A DNA stretch of 46,777 nt from JANRKB01 sp033763695 (lineage in GTDB: Bacteria > Planctomycetota > Phycisphaerae > Phycisphaerales > UBA1924), in the NCBI GenBank assembly GCA_033763695.1, contig JANRKB010000007.1, forward strand, positions 1 to 46,777, in the 5' to 3' direction. Position numbers and translations under genes: made by a program. This document shows positions 36,396-44,163 of the stretch, one piece after another (the first letter of the stretch is position 1; each line of letters starts with the position of its first letter). The notes below the pieces were generated by a model, which saw nothing but the letters and a program-made list of their open reading frames with translations, was not told where the DNA came from and searched no databases.

Positions 36396-38294
36396 ATGAC
36401 CACCGCCGTCAATCAGTTCATTCGCAACGTCGCCGTCATCGCCCACGTCGACCATGGCAAAACCACGCTCGTCGACAACCTGCTCAAGCAGTCGGGCAAC
36501 TTCCGCTCCGGCGAACTCGAGAAGCTCGAAGGCGGTCAGCATGGCCTGATCATGGACTCCAACCCGCTCGAACGCGAGCGCGGCATCACCATCCTCTCCA
36601 AGAACTGCGCCGTCTCCTACGCCGGCCTCGACGGCAACCAATATCGCATCAACATCATCGACACCCCGGGCCACGCCGACTTCGGCGGCGAAGTCGAACG
36701 CGTCCTCCGCATGGCCGACGGCTGTCTGCTCGTCGTCGATTCGTTCGACGGCCCCATGCCGCAGACCAAGTTCGTGCTCGGCAAGGCCCTCGAAGCCGGC
36801 CTCCAGCCCGTCGTCATCGTCAACAAGGCCGATCGACCCGACGGCCGCCCGCAGGAAGTCGTCGATGAAGTCTTCGACCTGCTCGTCGAACTCGGCGCTG
36901 ATGACCACGCGCTGACCTTCCCCGTCGTCTTCGGCTCAGGTCGCGACGGCTGGGCCACCAAGACATGGCCGCCCGCAGAAGGCACCAAGCCCGACAACCT
37001 CCGCGACATCTTCGAGGCGATCATCACCAAGGTGCCGCCGCCCAAGGCCGACATCGACGCGCCGCTGCAGGCCCTGATCACCGCGCTGGATTACAACGAC
37101 TACGTCGGCCGCATCGGCATCGGTCGTGTGTTCGCGGGCAAGATCAAGTCGGGCCAGACGGTCGCGATCCTCAAGCAGGCTGACGGCAAGCGCGTCAACT
37201 CCAAGGTCGGCAAGCTCATGCAGTTCCAGGGCCTCAAGCGCACCGAAGTGCAAGAGGTGAACGCAGGCGACCTGTGCGCCATCGTCGGCCTTGAGAGCGT
37301 CGACATCGGCGACACCATCGCCGATCCCGAGAACGCGATGCCGCTGCCGCCCGTGCGCGTCGATGAGCCGACCATGACGATGCTCTTCCGTGTCAATGAC
37401 TCGCCCTTCGGCGGCCAGGAAGGCACTTACGTCACCAGCCGCCAGATTCGCGAGCGCCTCGACAAGGAACTGCAGCACAACGTCGCCCTTCGCGTCGAGC
37501 AGGGCCGCAGCGCGGACGAGTTCATGGTCTCGGGCCGCGGCGTGCTCAGCCTCGGCATCCTTATCGAGACGATGCGCCGCGAAGGCTTCGAACTCTCCGT
37601 CGGCAAGCCCGAAGTCATCATCAAGGAGATCAACGGCGAGCCGCACGAGCCCGTCGAAGAACTCGTGATCGACGCGCCCAATGAAGCCGTCGGCAGCGTG
37701 ATGGAACTCGTCGGCAGCCGCAAGGGCGATCTGAAGAAGATGGAGCCGCGTGGCGACAAGGTCACGCACATGCTCTTTGAGATCCCCAGCCGCGCTCTCA
37801 TCGGCCTGCGCAGCAAGATCCTCACCGCCTCGCAAGGCGCGGCGATCATGCACCACTCGTTCCTCGAGTTCCGCCCGGTCACCGGCGAAGTGCCGCACCG
37901 CTTGCAGGGCGTGCTCATCTCGCTCGAAGGCGGTAGCGTCACGTCCTACGCCGTCGAGAACCTCGCCGACCGTGGCTTCCTCTTCGTTGAGCCGGGCGAC
38001 AAGGTGTACATGGGCCAGATCGTCGGCGAGCACAATCGCGACAACGACCTGACCGTCAACATCACCCGCCTCAAGCAGCTCACCAACTTCCGTGCCGCCA
38101 GCAAGGACGCGACGGTGGTGCTCAAGGCCCCGCGCAAGTTGAGCCTCGAACAGGCGCTCGAATACATCGAGGACGACGAGCTTGTGGAACTGACGCCCAA
38201 CTCGATCCGCATGCGCAAGAAGATCCTCGAAGAGAGCATGCGCAAGCGGGCCGACCGCCAGTCCAAGGACCGTGCGGCCGCCGTCGAGGCCTGA
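36396..38294 (+). CDS. typA: Translational GTPase TypA/BipA
   Basis: The 632-residue protein is a ribosome-binding GTPase of the EF-G/LepA class that acts in 50S subunit assembly and stress adaptation. All G motifs are present: AHVDHGKT (16-23), RERGITI in switch I, DTPGHADFGGEVERVL, and NKADRPD. The rest matches BipA along its length, including MEPRGDKVTHMLFEIPSRAL, GAAIMHHSFLEFRPVTGEVP and the C-terminal ALEYIEDDELVELTPNSIRMRK block. It is slightly longer than usual (about 610) because of a charged tail. I chose ATG 36396 because homologues begin there; the frame is open upstream to 36255 with no similarity. It is monocistronic, divergent from the glycosyltransferase. Confidence 0.95.
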   Translation: MTTAVNQFIRNVAVIAHVDHGKTTLVDNLLKQSGNFRSGELEKLEGGQHGLIMDSNPLERERGITILSKNCAVSYAGLDGNQYRINIIDTPGHADFGGEVERVLRMADGCLLVVDSFDGPMPQTKFVLGKALEAGLQPVVIVNKADRPDGRPQEVVDEVFDLLVELGADDHALTFPVVFGSGRDGWATKTWPPAEGTKPDNLRDIFEAIITKVPPPKADIDAPLQALITALDYNDYVGRIGIGRVFAGKIKSGQTVAILKQADGKRVNSKVGKLMQFQGLKRTEVQEVNAGDLCAIVGLESVDIGDTIADPENAMPLPPVRVDEPTMTMLFRVNDSPFGGQEGTYVTSRQIRERLDKELQHNVALRVEQGRSADEFMVSGRGVLSLGILIETMRREGFELSVGKPEVIIKEINGEPHEPVEELVIDAPNEAVGSVMELVGSRKGDLKKMEPRGDKVTHMLFEIPSRALIGLRSKILTASQGAAIMHHSFLEFRPVTGEVPHRLQGVLISLEGGSVTSYAVENLADRGFLFVEPGDKVYMGQIVGEHNRDNDLTVNITRLKQLTNFRAASKDATVVLKAPRKLSLEQALEYIEDDELVELTPNSIRMRKKILEESMRKRADRQSKDRAAAVEA

Positions 38295-38423
38295 GTTCGC
38301 AATCCAGACAGAATGCAAGCAGCTTGGCAGGCCGGGGTTAACACGGGTTTGTCCGTTTCTTTGCGCCTTTTGGCTTGCGTCACTTGCAGTTGCCCAATAA
38401 CCTCAATGTGCTGAATGGGACCT

Positions 38424-38448
38424 CCCGGTCGGTTTCCGCCTGACCGGG
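38424..38448. other. Hairpin between typA and the PEP-CTERM-like gene
   Basis: CCCGGTC pairs with GACCGGG across an 11-base loop. The tail on the plus strand (TGTCTGTGTGG) is only moderately T-rich, so a terminator for typA is possible but weak. It could equally be part of the leader of the gene at 38536. Confidence 0.35.
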
Positions 38449-38535
38449 GTGTCTGTGTGGGCTGGTTTGAGAGTGAGTCGGGCGACGCCGTGTGCACGGG
38501 TGCCGTCCTGACTCGGAGTAGAGAGGAGTCAAGAC

Positions 38536-39180
38536 ATGAAGAATCAGATCGCTTCAGGCGCGATCATCGCGCTGATTGCCGGCTCGGCATCAGCGGGAAC
38601 GATCGTCAGCCTGGGCCAGGGATGGGAAGCCGAGATTTTCGAGCCCGTTCCCGGCACGGTCAGCCTCTTTGTGGATCCGTCCCCCGCTGGGACGCTCGTG
38701 ATCCAGAAGTTCGCTGAGTTCATTGCCAACGATCCCTTCACCGGCGCACCGGCGCCGGTGCTGATCCAGTTCCGTCAGATCGCGAGCGACGCCAACACGG
38801 CGACCCGCATCGTCATCAACGATGAACTGATCAAGAACAGCACGGGCCAGAACTGGAGCGCTTTCCAGATGGCTCTGCTCGATGGCGGCAACGCGGTGTG
38901 GAACCAGGCCCTCTCGGCCGGGTTCAGCATCAACCCGCCCTTCACCACCACGACCTACTCGCCCGACAGCACCGTGGTCACCTTCGCCGGTGGCTCGCTG
39001 GCGGCGGGCGCGACGTGGGCGCCTGGCATCGCCAACGGCGGCATGGTGATCGACGTCAATCTCGCGGGCGACAACCCGATGGTCTTCAACCTCAAGGAAG
39101 TCGCGATCCCCGCTCCGGGCAGCATGCTCGTCGCCGGTGTCGCGCTCCTGGGAATGGGCCGTCGTCGTCGCGAAGCGTGA
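38536..39180 (+). CDS. Exported protein with PEP-CTERM-like C-terminus
   Basis: The 214-residue protein has a signal peptide (MKNQIASGAIIALIAGSASA, cleavage after ASA) and a beta-rich middle part without a motif I recognise. It ends in IPAPGSMLVAGVALLGMGRR and further basic residues. That end has the order of a PEP-CTERM sorting tail: a Pro-x-Pro-Gly motif, one hydrophobic helix and an Arg cluster. AGGAG at 38524-38528 lies seven bases before the ATG and fixes the start. PEP-CTERM proteins are commonly sorted by exosortase to the envelope or an extracellular matrix; no exosortase is in the window. A terminator follows 33 bases after the stop. Confidence 0.8.
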   Translation: MKNQIASGAIIALIAGSASAGTIVSLGQGWEAEIFEPVPGTVSLFVDPSPAGTLVIQKFAEFIANDPFTGAPAPVLIQFRQIASDANTATRIVINDELIKNSTGQNWSAFQMALLDGGNAVWNQALSAGFSINPPFTTTTYSPDSTVVTFAGGSLAAGATWAPGIANGGMVIDVNLAGDNPMVFNLKEVAIPAPGSMLVAGVALLGMGRRRREA

Positions 39181-39212
39181 AATCGTTTGAAACGTCCACA
39201 CAGCACTGAACC

Positions 39213-39246
39213 ACGGCCCGGGTCGCTCCCGGGTCGTGTTCATTTT
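39213..39246 (+). terminator. Intrinsic terminator after the 38536 gene
   Basis: A ten-pair stem (ACGGCCCGGG against CCCGGGTCGT, one G-U pair, loop TCGCT) is followed by GTTCATTTT. It lies between convergent genes and may also help stop the minus-strand gene at 39262. Confidence 0.8.
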
Positions 39247-39261
39247 GCCGCCGTTCCTTCG

Positions 39262-39873
39262 TCACACGTTCCGCCGCGGCCGCCGCGTCGCCAGCGACAG
39301 CACGCCGACGCACGCCATCGACACCACGCCCGGCGAAGGAATCTGCGCCAGCGACACCGCGCCGATCGTCAGGTTGCCGTCGTACGTGCCGGGCGACCAC
39401 GGGTCATTCAGCCACAGGATCGAGACCTCCATCGGGCCGCTGCGCTCACCCAAGTCGATCCACGTCGTCTGCCAGTCCTTCTCCGATGCGGCAGCCGTGA
39501 ACTTGCCTTCCGTCACGCCGTTGATCGTCAGCGCGAGCACAAACTCATACGCGGGCGGCAGCGTCCCGTAGGAGTTCTTCAGCGTCAGACCCAGCATCGT
39601 GGCCGCGGGCTTTTCGCCCGTGTCGAACGTGAACAGCACCGGACGCCAATCCCACCACGTCTCGATCGCGCCCTTCTCGCTCGAAGCCCACCAGTCATTC
39701 GAATCAAACTTCGCGTCGGTGCCCGCCTGCTCAGAGAGCGTCGCAAAGCCCTTCGGCGGCGGCTCGATGATGATGCCCGCCAGGCTGCTCGCGCTGCTGG
39801 CACCGAGCGCCGTCACACCCGCCATCACCACCGCCGCAAGGCCGATCGAGGAGTTGTTTCGTTCACGCGTCAT
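39262..39873 (-). CDS. Exported protein with PEP-CTERM-like C-terminus
   Basis: The 203-residue product starts MTRERNNSSIGLAAVVMAG, a signal peptide with a positively charged start and hydrophobic core (about 11-32). It ends IPSPGVVSMACVGVLSLATR and more basic residues, the Pro-Ser-Pro-Gly/helix/Arg tail of PEP-CTERM-like proteins. The body is beta-rich with several Trp (DSNDWWASSEKGAIETWWDW) and looks like a small carbohydrate-binding or jelly-roll domain, though I cannot name a family. The frame is open upstream to 40098, but I start at ATG 39873, where the leader begins. It is convergent with the gene at 38536 and downstream of the gene at 40120 on the same strand. Confidence 0.78.
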   Translation of the reverse strand: MTRERNNSSIGLAAVVMAGVTALGASSASSLAGIIIEPPPKGFATLSEQAGTDAKFDSNDWWASSEKGAIETWWDWRPVLFTFDTGEKPAATMLGLTLKNSYGTLPPAYEFVLALTINGVTEGKFTAAASEKDWQTTWIDLGERSGPMEVSILWLNDPWSPGTYDGNLTIGAVSLAQIPSPGVVSMACVGVLSLATRRPRRNV

Positions 39874-40051
39874 GGCTGATTCCCAGAGAGAGGAGTTGCT
39901 GATCCTCTTCAATCTCCATTTCGCGCGGGTGGGATGCCAGTGGTTCCGACGGCTTCGCTGCATCTTCACGCCATTGGTGTTGGTTTGGGTGCGTTCGGCT
40001 GATCGCGCAACACACCCCCCGAAATCAGCGCGGCATCTCACGCAGCCACGC

Positions 40052-40085
40052 AAAAACAGCACCGGCCCGGGGCGGTCCCGGGCCG
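40052..40085 (-). terminator. Intrinsic terminator after the 40120 gene
   Basis: On the minus strand, a nine-pair perfect stem (CGGCCCGGG against CCCGGGCCG, loop of five) is followed by GTGCTGTTTTTG. It sits 35 bases after the stop of the minus-strand gene ending at 40120. The stem resembles that of the terminator at 39213. Confidence 0.85.
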
Positions 40086-40119
40086 ACGCTGGGTTCAAAG
40101 GCGTGCTGTCTTGTGGTGC

Positions 40120-40845
40120 TCACCGACGCCGACGCGACCCGGCGAGCAGAAGCCCCAGCGACGCGAGGGAGAATGTGCCGGGCGTGGGAATCGCCGCCGC
40201 GGACACGAGGGAGACATCGTCATAGAACGCGGTGTTGCCGCCCGCGGTGTACAGGTCCACCGCCGCGACGTTCAGCGCTGAGCCTGCGGCCGTCGTCCAT
40301 GTGCCCGAAGCGACCAAGGTGCCGTTGTAGAACTGGCTGATGGTGTTGCTCGCCAGATTGATCGCGATATCAACCGTCGACCACTGGTTGTAGGCGATGG
40401 CCACCGAGCCGCCCCGATAGTCGTCGCGCACGACGCCGTTGGCCAGGTCGAAGTTCAGTTGCACGCTCCACATCGCCGAGGAGCTGTTGCCGCCGTCGAC
40501 GTATTGATTCATCAAGATGACATACGTCGAGCCGGTCTGCCCGCTCGAGATGTACTGCCGCGTGCTGAAGTTCCAGATGCCGCTGTTCACGCCGCTGTAC
40601 GTCTGCACGGCATCGGTGTAGCCGCCGCCGATCCGCAGAGAGTTGCCGCCGGTGTACGAGATGCTCGAATCAACGACGCCCGCGACCGAGGCGACGTTGT
40701 CCCAGCCCTGCCACCCGCCGTTCGCAGACAACTGCTGGCCGTTGGCATAGTTGTCAAAGGAGCTGAAGAACGCGGCCTGGCTGGTGCCAGCGGACGCCGC
40801 CAGCGTGCCCGCAATCGCTGCAATAAGTATGGCGTGACGTGCCAT
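40120..40845 (-). CDS. Exported LamG/jelly-roll-like protein with PEP-CTERM-like C-terminus
   Basis: The 241-residue protein has a signal peptide (MARHAILIAAIAGTLAASAG, then TSQA-A). A beta-sandwich body follows, with FDNYANGQQLSANGGWQGW near the start and NTISQFYNGTLVASGTW and TAFYDDVSLV near the end, a pattern of concanavalin/LamG-like carbohydrate-binding domains. It ends IPTPGTFSLASLGLLLAGSR and more Arg, a PEP-CTERM-like tail. ATG at 40845 is preceded by GGAGGAA five bases upstream (40851-40857 on the minus strand), which fixes the start; the frame is open upstream without similarity. It has its own terminator. Confidence 0.8.
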   Translation of the reverse strand: MARHAILIAAIAGTLAASAGTSQAAFFSSFDNYANGQQLSANGGWQGWDNVASVAGVVDSSISYTGGNSLRIGGGYTDAVQTYSGVNSGIWNFSTRQYISSGQTGSTYVILMNQYVDGGNSSSAMWSVQLNFDLANGVVRDDYRGGSVAIAYNQWSTVDIAINLASNTISQFYNGTLVASGTWTTAAGSALNVAAVDLYTAGGNTAFYDDVSLVSAAAIPTPGTFSLASLGLLLAGSRRRR

Positions 40846-41095
40846 GAGACTTCCTCCGCGTGGCCGCGGGCGAGAGAACCCGCCAGCCAACCCAACCTTC
40901 CAAAACCGCCGGTAGAAATGCCACCCCTTCCCCAGAATCACTGAGGTCCGCGGCGACCTCACGCGCGATTGTGCGGCCTGTATCGCCTGCGCGGCCTTCG
41001 TGGAGCCGCTGCCCGACCAAACACGAACGCCCGATTCGTCGGATTTCCGCCGCTCCGGGGTTGCTCGCGGGCCTCGACCCGGTCACACTACCTCT

Positions 41096-41743
41096 ATGCG
41101 GGTCTATCTCGATGACATCCCCGTCGGCGAAGAGCAGCCGTCCCTCGACCTCGCCCTCCGCACCGGCGCATCCGCCGCCGAGGCCCGCGGCAGGATCGTC
41201 ATCGAAGCCAGCGCGGACGGCACGCCCCTGACCGAGGAGCAGCTCGCCGGCCTCGCGGGCGACTGTGCCTCCATCCGCGAAGTCCGTCTCAAAACCTCGG
41301 ACCCCTACGCCCTTGTGCAGGTCACGCTGCTCGACGCGTGCGAGGCGCTCGCGGGCGTCAAGTCGCTCCAGAGCGAGGCGGCCGACCTGATCCAGGCCGG
41401 CAAGACCGAAGCCGCGATGCCCAAGATGCAGGAAGCCCTCGCGACGTGGCAGGCAGTGTGCGATGTCGTTGAGAAGTCCGCCCGCGTGCTGCACCTCAAT
41501 CTCGACGCGCTCACGCTCCCGGCCGCCGGGGGCGAACCCCAGGTCGTCGGCAAGCTCTTCGGAGAACTCACCGATCGATTGGTCGAGCTCAAGCGCGGCG
41601 TCGTCCACGAGGACTGGTCGGCCCTCGCCGACACCCTCGCGTACGACCTCGACGCTCAGGCCAACTCGTGGGATCGCATGCTCAAGGCATTGGCTGATCA
41701 TGTTCGTGCAGGTCGTGGCTCGCTCGGAGAGCGAGCCGGATAA
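41096..41743 (+). CDS. Unknown protein, mostly helical
   Basis: I do not recognise this 215-residue cytoplasmic protein. It has no signal peptide or membrane segment. The first 30 residues (MRVYLDDIPVGEEQPSLDLA) may form a small beta-alpha unit, and the rest, from about residue 85, looks alpha-helical with repeated hydrophobic heptads (DACEALAGVKSLQSEAADLI, GKTEAAMPKMQEALATWQAV). I chose ATG 41096; the frame is open upstream but the preceding codons look like spacer. It is followed after 161 bases by another unknown gene and then astB on the same strand. Confidence 0.65.
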   Translation: MRVYLDDIPVGEEQPSLDLALRTGASAAEARGRIVIEASADGTPLTEEQLAGLAGDCASIREVRLKTSDPYALVQVTLLDACEALAGVKSLQSEAADLIQAGKTEAAMPKMQEALATWQAVCDVVEKSARVLHLNLDALTLPAAGGEPQVVGKLFGELTDRLVELKRGVVHEDWSALADTLAYDLDAQANSWDRMLKALADHVRAGRGSLGERAG

Positions 41744-41904
41744 TGCAAGGAGGCTCGATGTGCTTCCGCGCTGCGTGGTGGCGTCGCGGAAGAAGGGTGT
41801 TCCCGGGGGTTCGCGCAGGGTGACGGGTGCCTTCGGCCCGGGCGTGAACAGGGCGCGGCCGGGGTGTGGCCCGAGTGTGGCCCGGATGTGGGTGGATCAG
41901 TCGG

Positions 41905-42648
41905 ATGACGACGGCGGGTGCTGCGAAGTCGATCGATGAACTCATGGAGCGGGCCAGCGTTGCGCTGGCCGATGCTGCCTATTTCGACGCCGAGTCGCTC
42001 GCGCTCCGCGCCCTGAAGCGGGCCCGCGCCGCCGATGACTTTGAGCGTGTCGCCCGCATCGCGCTGCCGCTGCAGGAAGCACGCCGCCAGAAACGCCAAC
42101 TCGCGATCGATTCGGGCGTGCGGATGGTGCTTGAGCGCATGCCGCGCCCCAAGGACCTGCTCCCGGGCTGCTATCTCGTGCAGCCGCCGATGATCGGCGT
42201 CGAGGCACGCGACCTCCGCCTGGCGCTCGACGCCAAGAAGATCTCCGCACTTGTCATCTGCCGCGAGCCCATGACCCGCGCCGGTCAGTGGCCGGTCGTC
42301 GGCGTCAGTGGGGGATCGATGATGGAGGTCGTCTCGCTGCGTGTGCGGATCGCCCCGCCGCCCGGCGTTTCACCTGCCGACTCGGGCATCACCCGCGACA
42401 CGTGGACCGACGCCCCGTCCGCATCGTGGTTCGAGACCGCGGCCGAAGCGCTCGGCGATGAAGCCCTCGCGCGCGTCGTCCCCTCCGACCCGGCGGCATG
42501 GCGCGTTGATGACCTGCTCACATTCCTCGATGCACATCCCGACCACGAGAAACTGCACCAGCGCCTGCACGACGCCGCACGCGCCGCGATGTTCGAGCCT
42601 GTCCCCGAACAGCCCAAGCGCAAGTTCGCCGACGAACGATCATTCTGA
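41905..42648 (+). CDS. Unknown protein with TPR-like N-terminus
   Basis: The 247-residue protein is soluble and unrecognised. Its N-terminal 70 residues (SIDELMERASVALADAAYFD, then AESLALRALKRARAADDFER) look like one or two TPR-like helical hairpins. A middle domain with LLPGCYLVQPPMIGVEARDL and ISALVICREPMTRAGQWPVV follows, then an ASWFETAAEALGDEAL helix and a Lys-rich end. ATG 41905 was chosen because the frame upstream reads like spacer; the ribosome site is weak. It lies 150 bases before astB and could share a transcript with it, but no link in function can be seen. Confidence 0.68.
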   Translation: MTTAGAAKSIDELMERASVALADAAYFDAESLALRALKRARAADDFERVARIALPLQEARRQKRQLAIDSGVRMVLERMPRPKDLLPGCYLVQPPMIGVEARDLRLALDAKKISALVICREPMTRAGQWPVVGVSGGSMMEVVSLRVRIAPPPGVSPADSGITRDTWTDAPSASWFETAAEALGDEALARVVPSDPAAWRVDDLLTFLDAHPDHEKLHQRLHDAARAAMFEPVPEQPKRKFADERSF

Positions 42649-42798
42649 CGTTCGCGAACCGCGCCAGACTTTGGTCTGCATTCCGCGTTCCGTGCCGCAC
42701 CCGGCCTCGCGCATAGCCTTGCGCTGCGGCCCGAGTTCGTCCCCACACGACGCCACGCCGCGGCACCGCTCGACGCACATCCACCGCATGGAGTTCCG

Positions 42799-44139
42799 AT
42801 GCTTGAAGTGAACTTTGACGGTCTCGTCGGACCCACCCACAACTACGCCGGTTTGTCCTACGGCAACGTCGCGAGCGAAGCCAACGCCACCTCCGTCGCG
42901 CGTCCACGCGAAGCCGCGCTGCAGGGCATCGCCAAGATGCGTGCCTTGCTCGACATGGGTCTCACCCAGGGCATCCTCCCGCCGCAGGAACGCCCGCACC
43001 TTCCCACGCTCCGCACGCTCGGGTTCTCCGGCGACGACGCGCAGGTGCTCGCGGCGGTGCGCGACGTCGACCCCGTGCTCTTGGCTCAGGTGTGCTCGGC
43101 CTCATGCATGTGGACCGCCAACGCCGCCACTGTGACGCCCGGGGTCGACAGCGGCGACGGCCGCGTCCACTTCACGCCGGCCAATCTCAAGTCCATGCTG
43201 CACCGCTCGATCGAAGGGCCGCAGACCGCCGCCATCTTGCGCGCGATCTTCGCCGATGAATCGTGCTTCGCGGTGCATGACCCGCTCCCCGCCGCCGACG
43301 CGCTGGGCGACGAAGGCGCCGCCAACCACACGCGACTCTTCGACGATCGCGGCTCGCCCGAAACGCCGGGCGTCCACCTCTTCGTCTACGGTGTGCACTA
43401 TGGCAACCGCCGCGCACCCCGGCCCAAGAACTACCCCGCGCGTCAGACGCTCGAAGCCTCGCGCGCCATCGCCCGTCGACACGGCATCGAGCCCCGCCGC
43501 GCGATCTTCGCGCAGCAGAATCCCGACGTGATCGACCTGGGTGTGTTCCACAACGACGTCATCTGCGTCGGCAACGGCCGCGTGCTCTTCTCGCACGAAC
43601 GCGCCTTCCTCGACGAGGGCTTCGTCATCCGCACGCTCGAGGATCATCTCGGCGACGCGCTCATCCGCATCCGCGTCCGCGAAGAGGAAGTCCCGGTCGC
43701 CACCGCCGTCCGAACCTATCTCTTCAACAGCCAGATCGTGACGCTGCCCGATCGCTCGATGGCGATCATCGCACCAACCGAAGCACAGGAAGAGCCGCGC
43801 ACGGCTGAACTCATTCAGCGCGTCATCGACGACCAGCGCAACCCCATCAAGCAAGCGCGCTACATGGATCTGCGCCAGAGCATGCGCAACGGCGGCGGCC
43901 CCGCCTGCCTCCGTCTCCGCGTGCCGCTCTCGGGGCGCCATCTCCAGCGCGTCAACACGGGCTGCCTCGCGACTGCCGCGCTGCTCACGGCACTCGAGGG
44001 CTGGGTCGAGCGCCACTACCCCGCCGAACTCCGCGCCGACGATCTCGCCGATCCGACATTGCTGCGCAGCGTTCGTGATGCCCTCAGCGAACTCACGGGC
44101 ATCCTGAACATCGGCAACGTCTACGGGTTTCAGAAGTGA
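42799..44139 (+). CDS. astB: N-succinylarginine dihydrolase
   Basis: The 446-residue protein is AstB, which hydrolyses N2-succinylarginine to N2-succinylornithine, CO2 and ammonia, the second AST step. It is of the amidinotransferase superfamily. The N-terminus EVNFDGLVGPTHNYAGLSYG is diagnostic. Other blocks are TVTPGVDSGDGRVHFTPANL, NHTRLFDDRG, HNDVICVGNGRVLF with the catalytic His, and SMRNGGGPACLRLRVPL with the nucleophile Cys370. Length and motifs agree with the family. ATG 42799 places the first conserved block at residue 3. The probable astA and astD are at the other end of the window, about 41 kb away, so the pathway is not one operon here. It converges with the following kinase gene. 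Confidence 0.94.
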   Translation: MLEVNFDGLVGPTHNYAGLSYGNVASEANATSVARPREAALQGIAKMRALLDMGLTQGILPPQERPHLPTLRTLGFSGDDAQVLAAVRDVDPVLLAQVCSASCMWTANAATVTPGVDSGDGRVHFTPANLKSMLHRSIEGPQTAAILRAIFADESCFAVHDPLPAADALGDEGAANHTRLFDDRGSPETPGVHLFVYGVHYGNRRAPRPKNYPARQTLEASRAIARRHGIEPRRAIFAQQNPDVIDLGVFHNDVICVGNGRVLFSHERAFLDEGFVIRTLEDHLGDALIRIRVREEEVPVATAVRTYLFNSQIVTLPDRSMAIIAPTEAQEEPRTAELIQRVIDDQRNPIKQARYMDLRQSMRNGGGPACLRLRVPLSGRHLQRVNTGCLATAALLTALEGWVERHYPAELRADDLADPTLLRSVRDALSELTGILNIGNVYGFQK

Positions 44140-44163
44140 TACGAAGCGACACCGGCGCGGCAA

